The position numbers and the translations under genes are program-made. This document shows, piece after piece, positions 1-6,420 of a stretch of 21,716 nt of DNA. Source of the DNA: CAIXYX01 sp043806415 (lineage in GTDB: Archaea; Micrarchaeota; Micrarchaeia; Anstonellales; Anstonellaceae); the NCBI GenBank assembly GCA_043806415.1, contig JAZDHB010000118.1, forward strand, positions 1-21,716. Reading direction: 5' to 3'. Position 1 is the stretch's first letter, and every line of letters starts with the position of its first letter. The notes under the pieces were generated by a model that made no database searches, was not told the origin of the DNA, and saw only the letters and a list, made by a program, of their open reading frames with translations.

Positions 1-1
1 C

Positions 2-88
2 AAGGAGCACCGGCACAAGGAACTTCACCGCACCGTGGATTCAGCAAAAGTGGAACTGCACCAGCTCAGCCTGCTGGCGTTTGCATGA
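2..88 (+). CDS. C-terminal end of an unknown protein (5' truncated by window edge)
   Basis: Frame 2 is open from the window edge to a TGA at 86-88. It encodes about 28 residues rich in His, Lys, Glu and Leu, ending in Leu-Leu-Ala-Phe-Ala. The composition fits the last helix of a charged protein. No function can be assigned from so little. A strong hairpin with T-rich sequence follows directly, as expected at the end of a transcript. Confidence 0.45.
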   Translation, partial: KEHRHKELHRTVDSAKVELHQLSLLAFA

Positions 89-98
89 GTCGAGAAAA

Positions 99-167
99 CC
101 GCACCCGAGCCCGCAGGCGAGGGCTCGCCGAAGGCGAGCCCGTCAGGGTGCGGGATTTTATCGTTTT
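99..167 (+). terminator. Nested GC-rich hairpin followed by T-tracts
   Basis: CCGCACCC (99-106) pairs with GGGTGCGG (146-153). Inside it GGGCTCGCC (121-129) pairs with GGCGAGCCC (133-141) over a GAA loop. T-rich sequence follows at 156-167. It probably ends the upstream gene, and it abuts the promoter of the next one. A second copy of the motif CGAGCCC at 107-113 gives an alternative pairing with 121-126. Confidence 0.5.
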
Positions 168-169
168 AA
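164..169 (+). promoter_or_regulatory. Putative TATA box of the gene at 189
   Basis: TTTTAA lies 20-25 nt before the ATG at 189, the spacing of a leaderless archaeal promoter. TTTTAT at 156-161 is an alternative. The TATATA at 175-180 is too close to the ATG to serve it. Confidence 0.35.
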
Positions 170-188
170 CACATTATATACGGTCCTT

Positions 189-818
189 ATGCTCTTCAAA
201 TCCCCACCCCCCTCCCATTCCAACGGCGCCGTTCCGCGCGTCTTCACGCACAAGGATGCGCGCCTTCTGGTCGAGCGGATGCGCGATCCAGCCTTCCTTC
301 CCGGCGGCAAATCCGGGCTGAAAAAGACGGCCATCCACGACCTTCTTGAGGCAAGAATCCTCCGGTCTTATTCCATGCTCGCGCCATCCGCCCGCGCCTC
401 CCTCGAGCCGGGCGACATCTCTCTTCTCCGCGATTCCCTTCTGGACTGTGCGCTCTTCGACATCCCTTCTTCGCCCGTCCTGCCGGGGTCCGCGTTCTTT
501 GTCACGGCTGCGGTTCCGCTCCTGGCCATCCTGGCCTTCTGTGAGCCCATCATCTCGGCATTCCATGTCCGCGCCGAGCGGCTCTCGGCGGGCACCCAAA
601 GCCTGGGCTCGGTGCTGTCTTTCTGGCTGGAAAATCTCGACAGCGCCGTCTGGCTTTTCTCCTCCTTCGGGCTTCTGGCGGACCAGGCCTTCTCGTCATT
701 GCGCTCCCGCATCTTCCTCTCTAGGCTTGCCAAGAACATGGACCAGGCTCTCGCGGATGCGATCCGCTCGCCAGCCCGCATCCCGCACGAGGAAATTCCG
801 GTTCCCTCCGACGCCTAA
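189..818 (+). CDS. Unrecognised probable membrane protein, 209 aa
   Basis: I do not recognise this protein. The ATG at 189 is preferred over an upstream in-frame ATG at 81, because the region between holds a hairpin terminator and a TATA-like box. The N-terminal half is soluble and charged. Around residues 100-130 there is a clear hydrophobic segment (Phe-Phe-Val-Thr-Ala-Ala-Val-Pro-Leu-Leu-Ala-Ile-Leu), and a weaker one near 155-172 (Val-Trp-Leu-Phe-Ser-Ser-Phe-Gly-Leu-Leu). One or two membrane helices are therefore likely. There is no signal peptide at the start. A hairpin plus T-run follows at 842-871, so it appears to be a single-gene transcript. Confidence 0.65.
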   Translation: MLFKSPPPSHSNGAVPRVFTHKDARLLVERMRDPAFLPGGKSGLKKTAIHDLLEARILRSYSMLAPSARASLEPGDISLLRDSLLDCALFDIPSSPVLPGSAFFVTAAVPLLAILAFCEPIISAFHVRAERLSAGTQSLGSVLSFWLENLDSAVWLFSSFGLLADQAFSSLRSRIFLSRLAKNMDQALADAIRSPARIPHEEIPVPSDA

Positions 819-841
819 AGCGGCGCGCGCTTCTCGTCCGA

Positions 842-871
842 GGCGGCCCTGGCCGCCCGCCCCTGTTTTTT
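842..871 (+). terminator. Hairpin plus T6 terminator
   Basis: GGCGGC (842-847) pairs with GCCGCC (852-857) over a CCTG loop. A pyrimidine stretch and six T residues follow at 866-871. It lies 24 bases after the stop codon of the gene at 189-818. Confidence 0.6.
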
Positions 872-982
872 AGGCTCTTAGTCTGAGCAAATTTTCGGCT
901 CATCCCCTCGTTTTCCTGTCTGGGATATGCGGGCGCTCTTGGCTGATTTCGGTTCGTTCGTCTTTTCGTCCCATGAAAAGGC

Positions 983-989
983 ATAAATA
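983..989 (+). promoter_or_regulatory. Putative TATA box of the gene at 1023
   Basis: ATAAATA lies 34-40 nt before the ATG at 1023, predicting a leader of about 12 nt. A purine-rich stretch, GAAAAGG, just upstream could be a BRE. Confidence 0.45.
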
Positions 990-1022
990 GCCTTCCTCCT
1001 TAGTTTGAGCACGGTCGAATCC

Positions 1023-1829
1023 ATGTTCGTTTTCCAAACCACCCCAAAGCCCGTCCGCCGCCCGCCCCAAACCACCGAAGAGACGCCGGTTCAAAAAAAA
1101 GCATACGCCAAAGAAGAGTCTGGGAAGCTTGAAACCGAGTTCCATCGCTGGATGAATGAAACTTACCCGGATGTCCACGCCAAGCTCTCCCTAAAGGAGC
1201 GCATCCGCCTCCCATCCGGCAGGCAGATGGTCCTGCCCGGCGAGCAGATTTTCCGGCTCAAGGATTTCTACCTGTCGCTCATCACCCAGGAGGGGCAGAC
1301 GCCGGCCGATGCCAAATTCTGGACCAGCCAGTTCCTTGAGCGCGCCAAGATGCCGTTCTACCGCTCCGACCGGCCCGCCTTCATCGAGCAGCACGCGCTT
1401 AGCGCTCAAGAGATGATGGCCATCACCCGCTTCCTCTGGAAGCTGAATGCCAAGAATGACGAGATGAAGGCCAAGGCCTTCGATCCGGACCATCACCTCG
1501 AGGAATTCGCCCACAACCCCGCCGCGGGCGCGGACCAGGGCTGGGCGCTCCTGCTCCTTGACCAGCGCGGATGGGCCAACCAGCACGCCGGCAGCGGGCA
1601 GAACCAGCTCAACTGGCTGGCCGAGCGGCTGGGCGGCGCCTATGAAACCAAGTCCACCAAGGCCGGCCCCCGGTTCGCGTTCAACACCGATTCGGCCGTC
1701 CGCGAAGAGGCCGTTGCCATCAACCTGGCGAAGGCCGTCTTCAAGGACGAGTTCGTCCATTCCGGCATGAAAAAATCCGACGCCGAAAAGGCCGCCCGGG
1801 AATTATCCCTCAAATTCGCGCCCGAATAG
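1023..1829 (+). CDS. Unrecognised soluble protein, 268 aa
   Basis: I do not recognise this protein. The ATG at 1023 is chosen over a TTG at 1005, because the TATA-like box at 983-989 would place the transcript start between them. The first 35 residues are rich in Pro, Thr, Lys and Gln and look disordered. The rest is mixed and mostly helical, with many Trp, Phe and charged residues, including a His-His-Leu-Glu-Glu-Phe-Ala-His stretch near residue 160. No membrane segment, signal peptide, cysteine pair or nucleotide-binding motif is visible. A short hairpin, GAGCC (1836-1840) with GGCTC (1847-1851), follows the stop. Codon use resembles neighbouring genes, so it is probably a real lineage-specific gene. 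Confidence 0.7.
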   Translation: MFVFQTTPKPVRRPPQTTEETPVQKKAYAKEESGKLETEFHRWMNETYPDVHAKLSLKERIRLPSGRQMVLPGEQIFRLKDFYLSLITQEGQTPADAKFWTSQFLERAKMPFYRSDRPAFIEQHALSAQEMMAITRFLWKLNAKNDEMKAKAFDPDHHLEEFAHNPAAGADQGWALLLLDQRGWANQHAGSGQNQLNWLAERLGGAYETKSTKAGPRFAFNTDSAVREEAVAINLAKAVFKDEFVHSGMKKSDAEKAARELSLKFAPE

Positions 1830-1868
1830 GCGCGCGAGCCGTTCTAGGCTCCCGGCCTGCCTCACTCA

Positions 1869-1876
1869 TTAAATAT
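1869..1876 (+). promoter_or_regulatory. TATA box of the nitrilase-like gene
   Basis: TTAAATAT lies 21-28 nt upstream of the ATG at 1897, giving a leaderless transcript. Its presence argues that the first, frameshifted part of the gene is still transcribed. Confidence 0.5.
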
Positions 1877-1896
1877 CTCCCGGCTCAAATCTTCCC

Positions 1897-2774
1897 ATGC
1901 CCCTCGGCTCGAATATCCGCCTCGCGCTCGTGCAGTTCTCCCCGACGGAGGACGACATCGAGGCCAACCTCTCCCTCGCGCGCGCCCTGTGCGGCAAGAA
2001 AAGGCCGACGTCTGGCTCTTCCCCCATCTCTTCTCCTGCGCGCCGGGCGCGGACAAGGCCTACCGCCTCGCCGAGCCGGCCGGCGGCCCGACGCCCGAAT
2101 TCCTGCTCAACCTGGCCAGGGAAAAGAAAGCCTATTGCGTCGGCTCCTATTTGGCGAAGAATCCGCGCGATGCGCGCCGGCCGTTCATCCGCTCCATCGC
2201 GTTCAATCCCGAAGGCGTGCGGGTGGCCTCGTACGAGCAGGTCCATCTCTCCTCCATCGCGGGCGAGCCCGACCATTTCACGGCCGGCAAGAAACTGCCC
2301 TTCTTCGACGTCTTCACCTTCCGTTCGGCCATGATAAGCTCCTACGACCTTCGCTTCCCCGAGCTGGCGCGCGAATTCGCCCTCTCCTGGGGTTTCTTCC
2401 TCTTCGTGCAGGGCGCGTTCCGCCGGGACGAGATCCACGCCTGGGACGCGATGCTTTGTGCGCGCGCGGCCGAGAACCAGATGTTCGTCATCGGCGCCAA
2501 TTTCGGTTGTCATAAGGAAGGGCGGAAAGAAGAAACCGGCGCCCATGGGGCCGCCTCGCCAAGCGCTGAAAATCCGTTCGGCGGCCACTCCGCCGTCTAC
2601 GACCCCACCGGCAAGAAAATCCACCAGGCCGGCGAGGGCGAACAGGTGCTCATCCTCGACATCGACCCCTTCCAGGTGGAATGGAACCGCAACCGCTTCC
2701 AATACCTGACCGACTCGCGCATGAAGCTCTCCGAGCGCTCGGTCTACGAGAGCGTGGACGACCCCGATAAATAA
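1897..2774 (+). pseudogene. Frameshifted carbon-nitrogen hydrolase (nitrilase-fold) gene without its catalytic triad
   Basis: The nitrilase fold is clear: Ala-Leu-Val-Gln-Phe-Ser at the N-terminus, then Tyr-Asp-Leu-Arg-Phe-Pro-Glu-Leu, Ala-Arg-Ala-Ala-Glu-Asn-Gln, Gly-Gly-His-Ser and Asp-Pro-Thr-Gly. It is split. Residues 1-36 read from the ATG at 1897, and the rest reads in the -1 frame from about 1998 to 2774. One missing base in the AAGAAAAGG region near 1996-2004 explains this, and restoring it joins the frames cleanly. All three catalytic positions differ from the family's Glu-Lys-Cys. His replaces Glu in the Phe-Pro-Glu motif (codon 2025-2027), Gln replaces Lys (2238-2240), and Ser replaces Cys just before Tyr-Asp (2340-2342). 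Alternatives are a GTG start at 1989 giving a 261-aa pseudoenzyme, or an assembly error for the frameshift only. Confidence 0.75.
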
Positions 2775-2779
2775 GATTC

Positions 2780-2785
2780 AAAAAA
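2780..2785 (-). terminator. U-tract terminator after superoxide dismutase
   Basis: Read on the minus strand, six T residues lie 10 bases after the sod stop codon. Archaeal RNA polymerase can terminate on such tracts without a hairpin. Confidence 0.35.
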
Positions 2786-2794
2786 GCATTTCGC

Positions 2795-3421
2795 CTATTC
2801 TTTCCTGTTCTTCCTGAATTCCGCCAGCTTGTAATTCTTGATGGCCTCCTCGCACTCTTCCCATTGGATATTCTTCATGTAGGCCTCGATGTAGCTCTTG
2901 CGGTTCGTGGCATAGTCGATGAAATAAGCGTGCTCATACACGTCGAGCACCAGCACCGGGACCGCGCCCCAGATGCCGCCCTGGTTGTGCAGATCGCACA
3001 CGAAGTTGTGCAGCCTTCCCTCTTCCAGATCCATGGCCAGCACCACCCAGCCGCGGCTGGCGATGCCTTCGGCCTTGAATTCCTCGGCCCAGGCGGCGAA
3101 CGAACCGAAATCCTCGGCGATCCACTGAGCGATCGTGCCCGTCGGCTCGCTCCCCTTCCCGCCCAGCCCGTCGAAATAGAACTCGTGCAGGCGCACGCCG
3201 TTGAGGGCGAACGTCTCCTCGACCTTCAATTCCCGCAATTGGGAGAACGTGGCGTTGCTCGTGCTCTTGTCCACCGTCTCGAGCGCCTTTCTTATCTCGT
3301 TGGTCTTCTTCACGTAGCCGGCGTAGAGCACGTCATGGTGCTGGCCGATTTGCTTCTCCGAGAGCCCGTCGAGAGAGGCGTATTTGAGGGGTTTGACGAT
3401 TTTCTCCGGAACCGATGCCAT
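2795..3421 (-). CDS. sod: Fe/Mn superoxide dismutase, 208 aa
   Basis: It converts superoxide to oxygen and hydrogen peroxide in the cytoplasm. The metal ligands of the Fe/Mn family are all visible: His28 (first His of His-His-Asp-Val-Leu-Tyr), His79 (in Val-Arg-Leu-His-Glu-Phe-Tyr-Phe), and Asp160 with His164 in Asp-Val-Tyr-Glu-His-Ala-Tyr. The family usually has Trp where this protein has Tyr162. The length is normal. The ATG at 3421 is preferred over one 12 codons upstream, because GGTGATC, matching the archaeal 16S anti-Shine-Dalgarno, lies two bases before it. A TATA-like GATTAAAT lies at about 3466-3473. The sequence does not tell Fe from Mn use. Confidence 0.95.
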   Translation of the reverse strand: MASVPEKIVKPLKYASLDGLSEKQIGQHHDVLYAGYVKKTNEIRKALETVDKSTSNATFSQLRELKVEETFALNGVRLHEFYFDGLGGKGSEPTGTIAQWIAEDFGSFAAWAEEFKAEGIASRGWVVLAMDLEEGRLHNFVCDLHNQGGIWGAVPVLVLDVYEHAYFIDYATNRKSYIEAYMKNIQWEECEEAIKNYKLAEFRKNRKE

Positions 3422-3474
3422 GCGATCACCTTCTTTCAACTGTCTGCCCCTTCGCACCCATCGAATTTAATCCT

Positions 3475-3491
3475 GACGGTCGGTAACCGTC
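3475..3491 (-). promoter_or_regulatory. Inverted repeat upstream of the sod TATA box
   Basis: GACGGT (3475-3480) and ACCGTC (3486-3491) form a 6-bp inverted repeat with a 5-base spacer. It sits just upstream of the TATA-like sequence of sod. The position suits a regulator binding site, but it could also be part of the 3' structure of the gene upstream. Confidence 0.3.
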
Positions 3492-3498
3492 CCGTTAT

Positions 3499-3525
3499 GC
3501 CGCCGGCGGGGCATCGTTCGGCGGC
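3499..3525 (-). terminator. Possible terminator hairpin after mgtA
   Basis: GCCGCC (499-504 of the 3 kb block) and GGCGGC (3520-3525) form a stem 11 bases beyond the mgtA stop codon. No good T-tract follows on the minus strand, so the call is weak. Confidence 0.25.
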
Positions 3526-3535
3526 CCTCGCCCGC

Positions 3536-6103
3536 TCATATGATCCTTCTCTTGATCAGCTGCATCTTCACCAATTGCGTGAGCACCAAATAGGCCAGCA
3601 CCAGCACGAAGAGGATGGGGAAATAGACGGCCGGCAGCTCCCCGAAGCCGAAATAGGTGCGCAGGGGGCTGAGCACGAAGATGAACGCGATCGAGACGAT
3701 CGCCAGCGAGAAGAGCAGCAATCGTTTCGAGGGCCAGCTCTGCACGAACGGGATCTTGTTGGTGCGGATGATGTGGATGATGAACGTCTGCGTCATGATG
3801 GATTCGATGAACCAGCCCGCCTGGAACACGGACGCGGGCACGGCCAGCACGAGGTAGAGCACCCCGAACGTGAGGTAGTCGAAGATGCTCGAGATGGGCC
3901 CGACGAACAGCACGAAATTGCGGATGCCCATGTTCGACCATTTGGCCGGCTTGATCAGGTCCTCCGCATCCACGTGGTCGGTCGGGATGGCCAGCTGGCT
4001 CATGTCGTAGAGGAAATTGTTGAGGATGAGCTGCAGGGGCGCCATGGGCAGGAACGGCAGGAAGATCGAGGCGCCCACCACCGAGAACATGTTCCCGAAA
4101 TTGGACGACGAGCCCATCTTGAGGTATTTCATGATGTTGGAGAACGTCCGCCGGCCCTCGTCCACGCCCTCGTAGAGCACGTGCAAGCTCTTGCGCAGCA
4201 GGATGATGTCCGCCGACTCCTTGGCCACGTCCACGGCCGTGTCCACCGAGATGCCCACGTCCGAGGTCTTGAGTGCGAGCGAGTCGTTGATGCCGTCCCC
4301 GAGGTATCCCACCACGTGTTTGTTGCGCTGCAGGGCGAGGATGATGCGCTCCTTCTGGATGGGCGACACCCGCGCGAAGATGGTGTTGCGCTCCACCAAA
4401 ACCTGCATTGAGTCGTCGCTGGAGGCCGCGATCTGCTCGCCCGTGATGATGCCTTTGATGTGCAGTCCGACCTCCTGGGCGATCTTGCGGTTCACCAGCT
4501 CGTTGTCCCCCGACAAAATCTTGATCTCGATGCCGCGCTTGACCATCTCCGAGAGGCTGGTGCGCGCGGTCTTCTTGGGCGGGTCCAGGAACGCGAGGAA
4601 TCCCTCGAAACAGAGCTCGATCTCGTCGGCCACCGCGTACGCCTTCTTCTCCTTGGGCACGTGCTTGGAGGCGAGGGCCAGCACCCGGTACCCTTCCGCG
4701 CTGAGCTGGTCATAGAGCGCCTTGGCTTCCTTGCGGTCCCGCTCCCCGAACCGGGTCTTGCGGCCGCGGCGCATGACGTGCGTGCAGCCGGGGAAGATGG
4801 ATTCGGGCGCGCCCTTGGTCAGGAACATGTGGCGCCCGTCCGGCTTCTCCACCACCACGCTCATGCGCCGGCGCACGAAATCGAAGGGGATCTCGTCGAT
4901 CTTCTTGAACTTGGCGATGTACGCGCTGGCCTCGACGTCATGCTGGAGGATGGCCACGTCCAGGGGGTTGCGCAGGCCCGTCTGGTAATGGCTGTTGAGG
5001 TACGCGTACTGGAGCACGGCATCGTCCTCCTTCCCGTCGATGTTCACGTGGCGCACCAGTTCGATCTTGTCCTCGGTGAGCGTGCCCGTCTTGTCGGTGC
5101 ACAGCACGTCCATGGCGCCCAGATTCTGGATGGAGGGCAGGCGCTTGACGATCACCTCTTTGCGGGCCATGTTGTTGGCGCCCTGCGAGAGGTTCGCGGT
5201 CACTAGCACGGGCAGCATCTCTGGCGTGAGCCCCACGGCCACCGCCAGCGAGAAGAGCAGGGCCTGCACCACGTCGTTCTTGAGCACGGCGTTGATGATG
5301 AAGATGGCGACCACGAGCACGAGGACGAATTTGACCATGAGCATGGAATAGTCCTTGATTCCCCGGTCGAACGCCGTCTCCGACCCCGCCTGCGCGAGCC
5401 GGCGGGAAAGCTCCCCGAACTGCGTGTTCAGCCCCGTGCGCACCACCAGCGCCTCCGCGCTGCCGGACACCACGCTCGAGCCCAGGTAGATTATATTGAT
5501 CATCTCGCTGACCGCCGCGTTCCGGGCCACCGGAGCCGACGTCTTCTCGATGGGGAGCGACTCGCCGGTGAGCGAAGCCTGGTTGACGAAGAAATCCTTG
5601 CACGAGAGCACGCGGCAGTCGGCCGGCACCAGGTCTCCCGCCGAGAGACGGACGATGTCGCCGGGCACGAGGTACTTGAGCGGGATCTCGCGCTGCATCC
5701 CGGCGCGCACCACGCTGGCCGTGTTGCGGATCATCTTGCGCAGGTTGTCTGCGGCGTCCTTGGCCTTGTTCTCCTGGTAGAACGTGAGCGTGACTGACAT
5801 GAACACCATGAAGAAGATGATGCCGGCGCTGATCTCGTTGTTGATGCTGCTGGGGTTGGTCAGGTACGAGGCCAGCCCGACCGTCACCAAGAGCAGCATG
5901 AGCGGGTTGAGGAAATAGGACAGATACTGGATGACCAGGCTGCGCTTCTTCTTGGCCGCCACCTCGTTGAGCCCGAAGGCCTCCTGCCTCGCCTCGCCCT
6001 CGCGCTCGCTGATGCCGTTGCTGTCTGTGCGCGTCTTCTCGAGCGCTTCCTCCACGGAGACGGCCCAAGGGCTGAAGTCGATGAGGTCGCTTCGGGTGAG
6101 CAT
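3536..6103 (-). CDS. mgtA: MgtA-type magnesium-translocating P-type ATPase, 855 aa
   Basis: A membrane pump of the P3B family, using ATP to import Mg2+. Landmarks in order: an N-terminal cytoplasmic segment; two membrane helices near 58-82 and 93-110; the actuator loop with Thr-Gly-Glu-Ser at 179-182; a helix pair holding the Pro-Glu-Met-Leu-Pro ion-path motif near 294; phosphorylation Asp337 in Asp-Lys-Thr-Gly-Thr-Leu-Thr; the nucleotide-binding domain with Thr-Lys-Gly-Ala-Pro-Glu; the hinge Gly-Asp-Gly-Ile-Asn-Asp-Ser; and C-terminal helices with Asn-Asn-Phe-Leu-Tyr-Asp. The Gly-Ser-Ser-Ser-Asn-Phe-Gly-Asn-Met stretch is typical of MgtA. The ATG at 6103 is chosen because TATA at 6125-6131 lies 22-28 nt upstream; a GTG at 6115 would be too close. 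No riboswitch-like leader is possible with this start. Confidence 0.93.
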   Translation of the reverse strand: MLTRSDLIDFSPWAVSVEEALEKTRTDSNGISEREGEARQEAFGLNEVAAKKKRSLVIQYLSYFLNPLMLLLVTVGLASYLTNPSSINNEISAGIIFFMVFMSVTLTFYQENKAKDAADNLRKMIRNTASVVRAGMQREIPLKYLVPGDIVRLSAGDLVPADCRVLSCKDFFVNQASLTGESLPIEKTSAPVARNAAVSEMINIIYLGSSVVSGSAEALVVRTGLNTQFGELSRRLAQAGSETAFDRGIKDYSMLMVKFVLVLVVAIFIINAVLKNDVVQALLFSLAVAVGLTPEMLPVLVTANLSQGANNMARKEVIVKRLPSIQNLGAMDVLCTDKTGTLTEDKIELVRHVNIDGKEDDAVLQYAYLNSHYQTGLRNPLDVAILQHDVEASAYIAKFKKIDEIPFDFVRRRMSVVVEKPDGRHMFLTKGAPESIFPGCTHVMRRGRKTRFGERDRKEAKALYDQLSAEGYRVLALASKHVPKEKKAYAVADEIELCFEGFLAFLDPPKKTARTSLSEMVKRGIEIKILSGDNELVNRKIAQEVGLHIKGIITGEQIAASSDDSMQVLVERNTIFARVSPIQKERIILALQRNKHVVGYLGDGINDSLALKTSDVGISVDTAVDVAKESADIILLRKSLHVLYEGVDEGRRTFSNIMKYLKMGSSSNFGNMFSVVGASIFLPFLPMAPLQLILNNFLYDMSQLAIPTDHVDAEDLIKPAKWSNMGIRNFVLFVGPISSIFDYLTFGVLYLVLAVPASVFQAGWFIESIMTQTFIIHIIRTNKIPFVQSWPSKRLLLFSLAIVSIAFIFVLSPLRTYFGFGELPAVYFPILFVLVLAYLVLTQLVKMQLIKRRII

Positions 6104-6122
6104 GAGGTGTTGCACGCCGGGA

Positions 6123-6134
6123 GGTATAAATACC
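6123..6134 (-). promoter_or_regulatory. Palindromic TATA box of mgtA
   Basis: GGTATAAATACC is nearly self-complementary and lies 20-31 nt before the mgtA ATG. It could also fire rightwards, starting a transcript near 6153. Confidence 0.5.
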
Positions 6135-6355
6135 TGCCGGCGATGGGCATCATTCGCATCGCGAACGAGAAAATGCCGAAATTACCTCTCGTCGGCACCG
6201 CGAGCCGGCGGCCGGCCCGCAAGCCGTTGTTTTGCGTTCGGCGGCGAATGCCGCGATGCGCCGCCGCCATTTTTCGTCTTTGGGGCTTTCCCGCATCATC
6301 AATCCCCTCGACGAGTATCGTTCGGGCATTGCCGATATTTGGCGGTTTTCCGGGG

Positions 6356-6378
6356 TTTTTTGCGTTCCGCGCAAAAAA
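6356..6378. terminator. A/T-tract hairpin, possibly a bidirectional terminator
   Basis: Nine base pairs, T6GCG with CGCA6, surround a TTCCG loop. Four G residues precede it and GCCC follows, extending the stem with one bulge. It lies between divergent genes, so what it would terminate is not clear. Confidence 0.35.
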
Positions 6379-6393
6379 GCCCTCGCAAGGCTC

Positions 6394-6397
6394 TTAA
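6394..6397 (+). promoter_or_regulatory. Weak TATA-like box of the GTPase gene
   Basis: CTTAAG, core TTAA, sits 24-27 nt before the ATG at 6421. It is the only AT-rich block at promoter distance. Confidence 0.3.
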
Positions 6398-6420
6398 GCG
6401 CCAAAGCCCCCATTTACTCC

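Larger units (their letters stand above)
6104..6420. other. 317-bp intergenic region with no convincing gene
   Basis: It holds the mgtA promoter at its left end and the promoter of the GTPase gene at its right end. Between them are two strong hairpins: GGCGGCG (6240-6246) with CGCCGCC (6259-6265), followed by T5 near 6270; and TTTTTTGCG (6356-6364) with CGCAAAAAA (6370-6378). Open frames here have no start context and poor codon use. A short non-coding RNA from about 6153 to 6272 on the plus strand is possible but unproven. Confidence 0.5.

Noticed and set aside
1990..2005. Programmed -1 frameshifting in the nitrilase-like gene
   Set aside because: The codons there, AAG AAA AGG, do not form a canonical slippery heptamer, and no strong downstream stem is placed correctly. 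A deleted base or a sequence error is simpler.
2864..4411. 515-codon open frame on the plus strand
   Set aside because: It runs antisense across sod and mgtA, both of which have complete motif sets. Its His/Gln/Arg/Glu-rich translation is a shadow.
6103..6420. Magnesium riboswitch in front of mgtA
   Set aside because: The TATA box is only 22-28 nt from the mgtA ATG, so the transcript has practically no leader.
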